DNA from: Clitopilus passeckerianus
Lineage: Eukaryota > Basidiomycota > Agaricomycetes > Agaricales > Entolomataceae
Assembly (NCBI GenBank): GCA_944990035.1
Contig: CALYLX010000033.1
Location: forward strand, 62,001-126,000
Length of the DNA: 64,000 bases
Reading direction: 5' to 3'
Shown here: positions 20,779 to 34,200 of the stretch, piece after piece
How the letters are laid out: every line of letters begins with the position of its first letter
How positions within the stretch are numbered: the stretch's first letter is position 1
Translations under genes and position numbers: made by a program
Notes under the pieces: generated by a model
Databases searched by the model: none
What the model saw: the letters and a program-made list of their open reading frames with translations, nothing else
What the model was told of the DNA's origin: nothing

Positions 20779-23602
20779 TGAGAGGATGCGAAGAAAGCTC
20801 AAAACACGCTGTTCCTCCCCATCAGCCTCATTCCTCCAGACCAGAATTCAAGTTAGATATCACTCGGACCCACTCACCATATATAATCCGCGCCCCTACT
20901 GCATTGGATGTAAAACCAATGTCCATTGGGTGTTTACCCGAATTGAGTACTGAAGAATTTCGAGAAACGAAGCCGACACACCTTTCTGTCACGGTCAGTT
21001 GAAGGGCTGGAAGGGCGGCATGGCAGTGATGGTTGTTAGTATCGGCATATGTATTTTCTGAACAGATGGAAATAACAGGAAACCTCGGCACATCCTCGTG
21101 GAACCCTCTCCGGTTGAACGTGAGGATCTTGATCATGATGAAGAGCGGCGAGAAAGACGCATGGACGATCATCCATGCTACAGTTCAAACAATGGTTTTC
21201 TCGTGTCGAAGCTAAATTTTCTCAAGACGAAATGTACAAGTAGGGGCTGGAGCATCGCCAAAACGATTTTGAGCGGGTTGCGAGTCGCTTCAGTATGTGT
21301 TGGCTGCTGTGTATGTTCAAGGCAGAACCTGAGTTGTCACAACGGGGATCAAAATAATCAACGAAGTTCTTAGCTCATCTCATATTCACGCAAGACTTCC
21401 TCGCAAGAACGTGAAGAACGTGCGGGAAACGCGTAGCCCACGCGCCTATTCTCATCTTTATTTCTGTTACTGGCTTGACTTTCGTGCTGCGCTCGAGGTA
21501 CCACCATCCAACCCGTTCTTAAAGAAGGTCGAAGGTCATACGAGTAGTACGTAAGAAGAAAGCTTTTCGCAAATTTCAAGCGTAAATCTGAACCGGACTC
21601 CAGGGACTTGTTGCGGGATGAACAATGGATTCAAGAACACAGGACGTTGGACCGCTCGTTCATTCATGTTCGATTTTTGTTTGATCGCATGAAAGCGTCG
21701 TGGCCTCGCACATTCCGCCCACCGATGAATTCACATGCGGCAGAGCATACACGTTATTACACGCCTCCCCTAGTCCCACGATTTCCCGCACGCTGCACCG
21801 TCTACATCACAGTGGGGTCGTTTGTCCGAACGTTGTATTGCTCCAGAAGATACGTAGCCAGCTCCCAAGAAATCTGCAGGAAGTTCGGCGGCATGTGGAT
21901 CCGGGCCTTTGCTCCACCTTACTCTCGCGAGAGCCAATGGAGCCCTAGTACCCCGTAATGACATGTCCCCGAGCTCGACGCAAAGCCTTTCTGGCAGCGA
22001 CTTATCGCCTTGGGACAGGATCTGCGTTAAGTTGAGGCCGTGCGGGTAAGAAGCTTCATTGGTTGGCGGTGCTTCTAAACCTCTTTTCTCTTGTAGGTTC
22101 TCTTCCTACCAGCATCCACGCAGCCAGCCCAGGAAACATGCACCAGACTGAAGGGCGCACACCTGTGGGTGCATTTGGAACCACTCTCTGGCCTCATCTG
22201 GATGCTCCGTTCTGCTAGAAGCAGCTCCAAAAAGAGGGTTGATCATTGCCAAATTTCTCCTTCGCATGCGCCTAATGAGCCCAGCGCATCCACAAGAAAT
22301 CGAGCCAAGCGCGACCGGTTGACACCCAACTTGTAGTGGCACCTCGTATGGTCCTCGGCACCAGTGCTTTCCTCATGGCACTTATCGTTACGCTGCCCAG
22401 AGCATTGGGTCACCCGGAATTTTAGGTGATAGCATGAATGTTAATGGTTCTTGCTCCTCGATGATTCAATCTGTGGACCGCTTCGGCCTATTGTTGTTCA
22501 GCGTTCAATAAAGCCTAATTACAAATGGACTGTGACACCACCTTTACGGATCTTGAAGTCTTCAAACCACTGCATTTGAAAGGGTGGTAAGAGTGAAAGA
22601 CGCACCACCGAGCCTTGCTCGAGGCAAGCAACACGTCACACATGCCAGCTGTTGTCTAAAGCTGCATGGAACACCCCTGCGCCTGCGTCCAGGCGTCTCT
22701 CAGGCCTTGAAATGGGACGTCGAATAAGTCGGATGGGTGTTATCATTACCCAAGCTGTTATCAACAGGAGATACTACCCAACCCCGCGTACTCGCCATCT
22801 TTGGTAAGTTTCGTCCATTCCAGATGCCACCACTGTGAATGTTGACGGGATAGGCGCTAGTAATAAACGCTTCCTTTAGCGCCCCATACATTCCAGCTCG
22901 GGGATTGTCACGGTACGCCTATGAGCGATCTCGTGCCCATGACCTCCGCCTTCAAAGGAATCGACTGACCCTGGGTCCCACCTGGCGCTCCCGATGGCAT
23001 TTATCGCATCCTCATACCGACATATGATTCAGAGCAAATCGGGCGTCTATGACCAGCTTTCTGGCTATAATAAACAAGCGCTTAACTGCACTCCAATTTC
23101 CGCGTTCAGTGGAGAATGGTAGCTAGAATCCGTCAGCCGACTTTGTGGTGTTTCCTATTCCCTTCGGCCGGCGCGTCCCTCACCGCTCTCCGCTCGAAGT
23201 TGCCTATCCTCACTCCAAGACCTTGTTTGCATACTCCCGCTGTACAACGCCATAGGACGAAAGGCTGTATCATGGCCTTTTGACGGAGAAACTCCATTTC
23301 TTGGCAGTTGCTACTCTTTCATGAATACCATCACCTGCTTACCAGCCGGCCCGGGGAGGTCGAAGTGGGCCACCATGTGCGAAGATCACCGGTATCGGCT
23401 CGGGGAGCACTGTCATGAATGTGGCCCGGACACTCCTTTGGATTGTGGAAATCTCTTGGGCACACAACGGACGTCCTAGCGGACCGTTCTGGTCTTGGGA
23501 TTTGCACCCCCGAGTACTGCTGCCTCTAGCACATGTCGTGGAGCCCAGCTTCTACAGACATGTCAACGATCCGATTGTCAACGGGGGGCAGGATGGTCAC
23601 TA
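20779..23602. other. 2.8 kb with no convincing gene
   Basis: ORFs at 20828-21172 (-), 21608-21958 (+), 22106-22342 (-) and 23415-23720 (+) were read. None shows a family motif, sensible splice context or good composition. I see no transposase or reverse-transcriptase motifs. It may be decayed accessory sequence. Confidence 0.4.
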
Positions 23603-23608
23603 CATAAA
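23603..23608 (+). promoter_or_regulatory. TATA-like element of the pectate lyase gene
   Basis: CATAAA within TACATAAAGAG, about 50 bp before the pectate lyase ATG at 23659. Confidence 0.35.
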
Positions 23609-23658
23609 GAGGGCTCCATTTCCCCCCTCTGGCTTGCATCTTTGCTGCCTAAACCGGA

Positions 23659-24984
23659 ATGAAGTGGTCAATCTCTCTGCTGGTCCTGTCCGCCTTGCAG
23701 GTCGTTGTGGTACGTACTAGGATGTACTTTTCAGTGGACGTATACTGAATCTGGAATAGGCACTAACCACCCTTGAGAAACGAGCGTCTGTCAATGATGC
23801 AGCCAACATCGGATACGCAACTCTGAATGGCGGGTATGTCGACCCTTTTGAGCTTGCAGACCACCCATTCAATTAGACGTTAAAGCACCTCTGGCGGTTC
23901 TGGTGGCACATCAACGACCGTGACAACTCTGTCAGCATTAACTTCTGCCGTGTCTGGCAATGCCAAAAAGATTGTCATTATTTCTGGTAAAGGCCTCCCG
24001 TGACCGACTTTTGGTGACTAGTCTCTAATGTTTTGACCAGGAATAATTAGTGGCGCCGGTCGAGTGAAAATCGGGTCAAACACCTCTGTTATCGGGAAAA
24101 AAGGATCGGGTTCGTTCAACTACGACCCCTTCTTTGATTTAATCCTGACGTATGCTTGCAGCTCTTGTCGGTATAGGCCTGCAAGTCGATACCCAAACAA
24201 ATGTGATCATCAGAAATGTCAAGGTCCAAAAGGTTCTAGCTGAGAACGGAGATGCTATTGGGATTCAATATTCCTCCCGTATCTGGATTGATCATGTCGA
24301 CGTTAGCAGCGACAAAGATCACGACAAGGTGATATTTCCCAGTCTGAAATTATATCGTATGGTGGACCAATCAACTTGAACAGGATTAGTGAGTATTTCT
24401 TCTTGTTTTGTCTCTCGCAGAGCTGATACGTCTGTTCACTAGCTACGACGGTCTTATCGACGTCACCCATGGATGCACTGAAGTTACAATCAGCAACAGC
24501 AAGCTTTCCAACCATTACAAGACCTCCCTCGTAGGGGCATCCGACACTAACACTGAGGACATCAACGCCACGGTCACCTACGCCAACAACTATTGGACCA
24601 ACTGTGGGTCCCGTGGCCCTTCCCTTCGATTCGGACATGGCCATATCTTCAACAACTACTATGAAAATATGGACAGTGCAATCAACACCCGCGTCGAAGC
24701 ACAAGTTTTGGCTGAGAATAACGTTTTCTCAAGTCAGTTCTCTTGCCTTATTTGATGCGATTCGCAATTGCTGATGACACACCTTTTACACAGATACTCG
24801 TAAGCCCGTCGAGTCGACCACCAACGGATTCGCTGTCTTGAAAGGAAATGACTTTGGTGGAGTAACCGTTTCTGGGATTCCTGTCGGCAATTTCAATTCG
24901 GCACCTTACAGCTACACCTTGCTGAGCACAAGCAGCGTCAAGGCGTCAGTTGTTGCTAACGCCGGCCAAACATTGTCTCTTTGA
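23659..24984 (+). CDS. Secreted pectate lyase, family PL1, with a 5-nt microexon
   Basis: Eight exons: 23659-23709, 23760-23833, 23886-23986, 24041-24109, 24162-24328, 24384-24388, 24443-24732, 24794-24984. They give 315 aa. The protein has a signal peptide (WSISLLVLSALQVVVA) and a Kex2-like LEKR propeptide site, then NIGYATLNGGTSGGSGGT, the usual PL1 N-terminus. The parallel beta-helix core shows NVIIRNVKV, GDAIGIQYSSRIWIDHVDV, SSDKDHDK-DY-YDGLIDVTHG with the calcium-binding aspartates, and NSRGPS-like CGSRGPSLRFGHGHIFNNYY with the catalytic-region Arg. It cleaves pectate by beta-elimination outside the cell, for plant-wall breakdown. Exon 6 is only GATTA; it restores both the frame and the conserved DYYDGL motif. 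Exons 5 to 7 are joined by two introns of 55 and 54 nt. Confidence 0.92.
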
Positions 24985-25267
24985 GTCTTACCTCAATATA
25001 TTGCTTACATACTTCTGTCCGTAGTAGGCGTAAATGGTTCGTCTAAATTGCTCCCAATGACACCTGCGGAGCTTGTTTCTTTGATGCGGCAAGCAAGCAA
25101 GAGAAAATTGTTTTGTAATTTGGATGACTCGGATATGGATAATACTCAAATTTGGCGGACAGGGAATAAAACTACATCAGAACGAAACAAGTGTCAAGTA
25201 ATACACGCAAGATAAGCTATCCTACAAGAACGAACGACAAGTCAACAAGAATTAAGGAATGAATATT

Positions 25268-26791
25268 CTACAAATTGGTAGCATGCGCACTATACCCCGG
25301 CGGCGGCTCATCAGACAACCCCTGCGCCCACGCCGAATCCTGCTGCAACCTCAACGTCTCCATCTGCTCACCCATCACCCTAATCTGCTCTCTCAGCCTA
25401 ACCACCTCCTGATCATTCTCTCCCTCCGCTCTCTGTGACCGCACAGAAAAGTGCCTCTCCAGCCCGTCGCCACCCTGCGTCTGTAAACCCGCCTGTAGAG
25501 CCCTCATCTCCGCTTTCACAGCCTGCAGCTGCCGCTGGAGTTCTCGCTGTCTTGCACGCTTGAGCTCATCAGCAGTCTGCGCAGTGCGGAGGGAGGCTTT
25601 CTCGTCGGAGGTCGCTAGAGTGGAGGAGCCTAGCCCCGATATCGACGCTGAGGTACCGGTTGTAGAGGATGCAGGCGCTGGTGGTATTGGCAGTGTACGT
25701 CTAACGGGATACAGACTGTCGCCAGCGCCTGGACTGGGAGCGCCCATGGTGGAACGGTTTTTGATGTCCCGGTGCTGTGGAGCTCTATCGACCGTTGAGG
25801 TCGGTCCTGCGCTGTAATCGGTGGTATAGAATGAAGATGGTGCAAGTCCGGCTTCCGCGGAAGCATTCTTTCGTTTTCGTCTGGAGAGAAGGAGGAAGAG
25901 GAGAGCAAGGAGGACGAGAGCACCGACGCCTCCAACGACTCCGCCTGCGATGGCGGCTACGTTGACATGCTTCTCATCTCCGTTATCAGCGGGGGAGGTG
26001 TTGGTTGGGATGGCGGCTCCTCCACCTGTGGTGGAAGCTCCGGTCTTCGTCGTTGTCGACGAGGTGATTGTCGATGAGGGTATTGGGGGAGGGCCGTTAG
26101 CGTCGTCGAAGCTATTGGGTGACTGTCAGTAGTGATACGAGTATAGATAATTGGATTGGAGACGTACGTATACGTAGCGTAATCGAAAGCAAGGAAGGCA
26201 TCATGCGAGTACCCATTCCCAGTCTCAATCTTTAAGGTATGCCCACCATTGGTCAACCCTGATTTTGCGAACCCAAGATAGTTGTATATCAGCGCATTGG
26301 GGTCTGTAGGATTCCTGAAAAAGGTGCCAACGCGGTTCCCGTCTAGTGTGAAGTTGCAGGCGACGTCGGTGGTTACGAAGGGTATTGTGTGTGGAATTAT
26401 GAAATAGACATAAACCGCAGTTCCTAGAGACCGTGCAAACCATGAGCTGACAGGAAAGAATGCAGAAAGAGGGAGCATACGCACCAGTAAACGAAAACTC
26501 GATCGATATTGAGTCGATCTGAGGATGATAAGTTGCCGCATGACACGTTCCCCCATGCGCCTGCTGGAGGTCGGGCTGTATTGCACCTCTACAGTCCGGG
26601 CCAGCCCATGGAGATGAGGTGCCTATTGGGTTCGTTTCTGCTGTCGGAAGGTACTTTGGTACTATATGAGAGAATTCGTCTCCAGTGCTGTCATCGATGG
26701 TTATGTTCCGCAGCACCGCTCTTGTTGTTGGTATCCCATAGCTGAGGAAAAACAGGAGGTAGAACAGTATGTTCGTGAGATCCAGCCCCAT
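25268..26791 (-). CDS. Secretory single-pass membrane protein with PPxY tail (paralog 2)
   Basis: Three exons (26485-26791, 26168-26423, 25268-26111), 468 aa. The signal peptide is LTNILFYLLFFLSYGIPTTR; the ectodomain begins LRNITIDDSTGDEF and shares KYLPTAE with paralog 1's KYLPPTAG. GTAVYVYFII and ACNFTLDGN repeat paralog 1 almost exactly. A Ser/Thr/Pro stalk, one membrane helix (VVGGVGALVLLALLFLLLS) and basic RRKRK follow. The tail has a long coiled coil (LKRARQRELQRQLQAVKAEM) and ends SDEPPPGYSA. The start was set at MGLD because it opens the signal peptide; an upstream in-frame ATG would bury it. Exon 2 is 256 nt in both copies, with the same phases. Function unknown. Confidence 0.8.
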
Positions 26792-27464
26792 TATACGCTC
26801 GTGGAAGGAGAGAAGGAGAATGGAAGGCTCAGGAATACATGAACGAGGGGGGAAATGCACCAAGTAAGGACCCTGAAGCGTTTAATACTAGTCGTGATGA
26901 AGATGGCAACTCCCCATGATGGAGGATGATCCTAGGTGGAAACGGCGATATTCGCCGAGAATCTGTATCAGTCGGAAGAAAGCTAGTTTCCTGATAACAC
27001 CTTGTGCTCAGTGTGCAACAGTTGCTAACAATACAGTGGCAGGCAAAATATTAGCACCAAAACACACTTTTCAATTAGAACTCGAAGCGCGAGAGCCCAA
27101 CACAATAATATAAAAATTCGACAAATAGATTCGGAGGTGCTGTAAAAGGGGATGAGGCGTGGGTGAAAAGATCTTTTGAAGTGGCACCTTACGTCGTTGA
27201 CACAGGTTCGTACAGCTCCTTCAAACCAGATACCGATAACTTCAGTGCAATCATCATCCTCCCGCTGTGCAGCTTTGAAACATAGGATCACACTGACTGA
27301 CTATAGCCACGACTCAAAATTCCGGAGTGTTCTAGATGGTTCTTCGATTCAGGGTAAAGTAAGAACAAAAGGTATGCATATCGGAAGAACGCGAAAGAAA
27401 CTAGGCCACCTCCAAACCAACATAATACGAGTAAATATATTAAGGAACTGATTATACGTTCGGC
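26792..27464. other. Intergenic region between the membrane paralog and SAR1
   Basis: About 670 bp of moderately AT-rich sequence holding the membrane gene's upstream region and the SAR1 3' end. ORF 27025-27291 (-) has no recognisable feature. Confidence 0.4.
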
Positions 27465-28351
<887 letters not shown>

Positions 28352-29172
28352 CTTGTAGCGTAGGAGATAAAGTCAAGTGCGTCAAGCAGCTAGTTGTGGT
28401 GAGAAGGAAGCTGGCGGAATGTCAAGGTAGCGGTGTCACTGTCAGCGCTGAGCGGGTTAACGTGTCCAAGCCGGAATGAACGTAATGGCTGAGGTGTCAC
28501 TGTGACGATAGTAAAACGTGACATTTGTGACATGTCAAGTTTTCCTCGCATTTTTCTCTTGATTTTTTCAGCAAGTCGAATGTAACTCGATGCGGGATGC
28601 TCAGTCTCAAGTAGTTGGGCATTGAACCCTGGAAGACTTTTGAAGATTAGGCTTTACGATGAATGGAAACACAGGACGAATTTGACCTGGTGAAGTTCCC
28701 TTGATACAACAAAAATCCTGTTTGGATTAGGTTCTTGGATAGGATTTGCACATGCCGGACTTCCTTGGCGTCTTCTTGATTCTCACTCACGCAATGGCAC
28801 ACATTTCGGAAGAGAAAAAATAAAATATATATTTCTATGTAGGGAAGGTCTGACACTCACCTCGCCACTGGATCTCAGCGGGCGAGTTCTTTTACCTAGC
28901 CATGGCGTCTATCTACGCTGTACCTGAATCACCTCATCCTGCGTATTGTGGATCTGCGGGAAGGGTACTGTCTAAGAGGTTGCGATGGTGGGCATCAACT
29001 GCCTCAAGAAGATTTTATTCTCATTCAGTGTTTGGAGTTATTTGGAGACAGCCTGGTTAAGGAAATCATTAGTAAATTTAAAAACGGCGATACAACTACG
29101 ATACAATGATCTCATAAATTCTGCTGTTCAACTCTTGCAGTACACCAAGAAAAAATACGAAAACTAGGTAGA
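28352..29172. other. Intergenic region upstream of SAR1
   Basis: About 820 bp. It is AT-rich in places (28640-29160), with only short ORFs and no supported gene. The SAR1 promoter lies in its left part. Confidence 0.4.
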
Positions 29173-30285
29173 CTAATATTCGATCTCGAAACAATGCTCT
29201 CTGTGGCCGCCTACTAACCAGGCAGCTCTTTGATGCTCTGTAGAACACTGAATATGTGACATCAATAAACGACAACCGCTGAATGCAGCGAAACCAAACT
29301 CACATTTACACCTCCCGAACCCGCACTCATCCCAGCCTTTCCACCATTTCTGCATCCCCCTCAAACATCTACGCATTTCTTCCCTTCGATAACCGATTGC
29401 GAATGACATGAGTACACCTACCCTTCGACCTAAGTGCTTGCTACCGTAGCGCAAGTTCAATCTAGCCATCCGTACAACCAGCCGACCTCGAAGCTCTAAG
29501 GGTAGAACGGCGTCCAAGCTCCCATTCTTTGAGTAGGCACAGAAAAGCGCGAAGAGGAAGTCCAGAAAGTAACCGTGTGGTTCGTATTCGCAATCTTGTT
29601 CTTCAGGCGTTAATGTTTGAAAGTACTCCTCCCAATCTGTAGCGTGGTCCACAAGTCGAGCCACGATCAGGGTCCCAAGCATTCGATTGTGGGGGGTGAT
29701 GCAATCGGCTTTTCAGAGTGCAAATACTTGAAGAAATAAGGGCTCAACCGCATCATGTCGAGAGCTTTGAAATAGCCATTGCAAAAGGTCCAGTCTTTAA
29801 GCAATTCCCGGGATGAGGTGGTGGGTGGATCGAGGAACGTCAAAACCCATCTCTCTACTATAGCTGGAAGATAGAGGGCGCAGAGCTCCGTTACCGCAAG
29901 GTCGTGAATTTTTCGGGAAATGCTTCATTGATAGTTTCCTATCGGGTATGAGAATCAGTGGAGAGTTTCCTAGCCTATCTTTGGTTTGCCTCACCGAGAG
30001 CAACATGTTAAATAATCGCCGACGCTCATCCTCGGGTCGAGTTTCGCTAGAGGACGGGTTCCATAATCCTATTAAAATCTCAAGGTGATGATAGAATGAA
30101 ATCCATCTATCAGGTTTCTGCACTTGTCTTTGTAATATGAACCACTTACCGAGAATATGGGCAAAATCCTGTGCGCGAATAGGGTCCACGCCGTTTTCCT
30201 CCACAAGCTACTGAGCCAAACTGGATCCGACCAATCATCCTGCGATGATACACCATTACCAAGGTTATCTATCCTGGCCGCCATA
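29173..30285 (-). pseudogene. MYND-type zinc-finger-like protein, frame-disrupted
   Basis: The protein-like reading runs from about 30285 (MAARIDNLGN) to a stop at 29173. A clear intron lies at 29939-29994 (exon end LLS, next exon ETINEAFPEK). The body is helical (LCALYLPAIVERW, FKALDMMRLSPYFFKYL, MLGTLIVARLVDHATDWEEY). The C-terminus has WDECGFGRCKC.., FSGCR and CSTEHQRAAW..GHREHC, the second half of a MYND finger. To keep this reading one missing base is needed at each of three sites: about 30215, the T5 run at 29909-29913, and the T4 run at 29710-29713 (plus strand). Either the gene is decaying or homopolymer bases were lost in assembly. MYND proteins are abundant in mushrooms, often of unknown role. 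Confidence 0.5.
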
Positions 30286-31268
30286 GTGTGAGTTCCAGCC
30301 TGTTAGACAAATCGAAGGAGAGCTTATGAACGAAACCAATGCCACGAGGGGGCGTGTTGTCAGACTAACTGCAGAAACAAAATGTAATAGAAGTCGTTTC
30401 AAATAACTTTGAAGGTGGCCTGTAGCGATTGCGTGGTTGGAATGGTTACCATACATGGCTTCCTTGGTCTAACTTCTTGAACCAATCCGCAATCATGGCA
30501 GAAGAAGGTAGAATGATTTAGCTGGGATACAGAAAGGTTCGATTTTTGTTGATGAGAAAGGCGACCACGTAACCTTTCTAAGATCCGCAGGTGTGGGGAG
30601 ACGAAGGAAGAACAACCTATGCAGGACGCAAGACGTTCGAAATTCGCGCCTTCGTTGTAATGAGAACTCAAAGACACTCCTGCCCACAGTCTCCTAGGGC
30701 TCGGTTATGGATTGAATAGCTAGACTGGGAGCAAGTGGCCGCTTGGAAGGCAGGGTCCGTATTGTCTGTCTGTCTTTGCAAAGAGAATGTAGCTGCCACT
30801 GATCCTTGATCGGGAGATAATTCCTGCGGCTTGCGACGTGGATGAGAGTCCGAGGCTCTGAGCCAAGATGGTGGTGACGGAACAACGATGCGATCTAGTT
30901 CGGTCGATTTGATGTCAACGCGATACCGTACACCCACGAAAGATGCGTATCGATAGACTGACATACGCTTTCTATTTTTTGCGTCGAATTTTACAGGAAT
31001 TCTGGTCAGACCATGAGGAGACTTTGATGTATTCCATTATCAGTGGATGGTTCCTCTTGCTGGATAGATCCAAAGAATCAGACTAGCTACCTTGAAGCTT
31101 GAAGTTTGGTCTGTGATCATCCGGCGCCCACAAACAAGGGAACGCGTCGTTCACTTTCTTCCTACAGTCTCATTGCTCACATACTACTAGACTTCCTTGG
31201 TGAATTCAGAGGCGCATTACCCCCTCGAACGCCGCTTATTGACCTGCATCTGAAGACAACGGAAGATT
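30286..31268. other. Region between the MYND-like gene and FunK1 A
   Basis: About 1 kb. Minus-strand ORFs at 30399-30677 and 30668-30964 are Ser/His/Cys-rich and could be 5' exons of the MYND-like gene, but no consistent splice model was found. The last 200 bp contain the FunK1 A promoter; no TATA box seen. Confidence 0.3.
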
Positions 31269-34200
31269 ATGGAGTTAGCATTCGCGTTCAAAGACCGAAT
31301 TAAACGAGTGGCTACTATGACAAGAATATTCCAAGTAGAGAGAGAGGACTTCATCAACGCCAAATTTCCATTTCAAAAGGAGGCGGAGGCTGCTTTTCAG
31401 AGACTGACAGACGACGGTCACTATCAGGATTGCAGGTGGTCTAGTGCACTTACACCCACGATGGATGTCGATAAATATGACGAAGCCAGCGGCGAAAGTG
31501 ACGATGAAGCAGGCGAAGGCGGTCAACAAAATGAGGATGAAGAGGGCGCAGTTCTGCAAGAAAATAATGATAGCGACAACATCTATGAGGACAACAATGG
31601 CGACGACTATACGAGTTCCGATGGCCATGGTTCAGAAATCGATCTCCATAGCTTCCTTGTCAACCTAGCAAACACTGTCAAGTCGGTCCACGAAAAGCCG
31701 CTCGGGGCCAATCTCGCTGCACCATTCAAAAGTCGTTGGGTGCAGGTCACTAGAAAGCCGTCTAGCCTTTACGCTCCCCTTCTCCGACCCCCAATGGCCT
31801 TGCTTCTACTGTCGCAATCGGAAGAGGAAGTTTGGGAGGAACTGGAAGGACGAATCAACGCACTGGTAAAATTTCTTCGTATGAGGACGGCTCCTTGGTT
31901 GCTCACATGCTACCACCAGATCAAACCTGTTCAGCATGTACGATTTGGTGTATTGAACTCGCGCACAGATCTAATTGAGTTTTCAGGATTTCGAAGATGT
32001 TTACGACGAGTTGAGGGCTCTTCTAGCTCGATGGTGGTCTCGTTCCATTATTCCCATTGATATCAGAGACTCAAATGTCTGCACTGATGCGGGGCACAAA
32101 GACCATGTCGAAGGAATTACGGGCTATATTCACCAAATGATGCAAGAACAACTTGATCGTCGTTGTGGACTTGGGCTGCAGTTATGTGGTGAGGAGCTTT
32201 CTGTGTGGCAGCTTGACCGAAGTGGCCTCATGGCAACCAAATATACTATCAATATCCACAAGGTGTGTCTGATAACGGATGAACTATTTCACATTACGCT
32301 CACATCCTCACAGAAGCCGAAACTTTTTATCCAAGTCATCCTGGGGTGTTCTTTTGGCAACCCGTCCATGTTGGGTTGGGACCCCACGATGCGCCTCTGG
32401 CGAGGGGTAGGGCAAGAGCCACTGCCGTCGTTCCACCCAGATGTCGGTCCTCAAATATATCAACAAGTTCGTACCCACAAAAACTGGGTCATCAACATGC
32501 CATCCGAGTTATCAAGGAAGCTTAACGCAGAGCGCCATGATCGCGAGGATTTCCTGACGATCCGTACTAGATCGGTTGGGTCCACCATCGTTGGAAAAGG
32601 CCCTACTGAATGGGTCGTCATGAAACTGGCGGATATAGAGAAGCCAGATCACGAGGTATTGGTATCACTTAGATCCTGCTATTGTCCTAAATTCGTTGTC
32701 ATCAGATTTTTATCCTCAAGCAAACTTGGAAACTGGAGACCGCCGATGACGAAGAGGACCTGATCCCCGACGGCGTCGATAATGTTGGCCAGGTCTATTC
32801 CGCTGAAAAAGTGTGCGACCTCGACGGAGTCGTGATGTCGACGGTCAATTGTCTACGCCATGGAATGAGGGCTGCTGTTCCACTTGATGAAGAAGACTTC
32901 GAGATGGCCGATACTCAAACCCAACACGTGATTTCAGAATCTCTTGTCCAAAAGCGCCTTATTTTGCGAAATTACGGTTGGCCAATTATCTGCTTCCGCA
33001 ACCTGAAGGAGCTTTTGACCTCCCTCGAGCAATGCGTTGAAGGTAGGCTCTGCGTAACAGCCTGTTTGCTCGCGTACTAAATTCGAGTAGCCCAACAGGC
33101 GATGTACTATGAACACGGGACCTTACAGCATGACATCGGTATTGGTAGCATCCTGATCTGCCCCATGGCAAATAGAGACCACCACAATACTCGTGGCAGT
33201 CTTACTGACTTCGACCATGCGAAGCGGGCGACATCAAAGAAGCATTCTTTGATCCAAGCTGTTCATAACTTGAGTGTTTCCGAAGCCGATCTCAAAGATT
33301 TCAAGCTCTGGAAGAAATGCTGCGAAGCGGCTCTAGAAGTCAGCTTTGAGCCTGATCTGGACCCGGTGTTCCTTTTTCACCGGTCTCCGGTGACGATCGA
33401 GCAGCTTCTTGATCTGAAGCTGCAGCCACTAACCAAGACTCCTTCAAAGATGGTCAGTGGTTGTTGCTCTTCAATGAATATTATTGAATGATCGTCGAAC
33501 TACTCCCAGATATTGGCATCTTCGCTCGGCCTCTTCCCTAAGGTAGGCTCCACCATCCTAGTTGTTACTTGTCTTTGTTCTTGACCATCGAATCCAGCAC
33601 ACATATCTACCCGACTTCACAGAGTGCTTACCACTTGAAGGTCGCAACGTATGTCATCTCGCCGAATCTTTGAAATTTACGGTCTCATCAAGTAACCGAG
33701 TAGGCCATTCCGTTTGCCAGTTCTGAAGTGCTTACCCTGTCAAGATATTTCTCTGGTAGCCTCCAACGCCCCGGCCCCGAAATCACTACCTGGGCAGAGT
33801 TACGGGAGGCAAGGAGTATGAGAAGCACCGGCACGGAGAAATCCACACCCCTCGAACCGACCCTCTGTCATGACATTGTACACGACTCAGAGGCTCTGTT
33901 CTGGTTGTTCACATATATCTGCATCTCAAGGGTTGCACCCGGTGGTGAACGTCGCGAAGAACTACTCGTTCCTCGGCCCAATGCAGACAAGGCCGAAAGG
34001 GACTTGTACGAAGTCTTCGTCACCCTGTTCGACGCGGAAAACTACACCATTGAGGAGTTCGCTGCGAGGAAAAGAGTAATCATCACGAAGGCTTATACTG
34101 ATCTTCCAAAATATTTTTCTCCATACTTCAGAGGTACACCTGCCGTGGGCCTATGGTATCGCTGGAGGACCCTCCTGAGGACCGCATATCAGCATCCAAC

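Noticed and set aside
21608..21958. 116-aa plus-strand ORF in the long empty region
   Set aside because: No motif, no promoter element and unusual composition; treated as a chance ORF.
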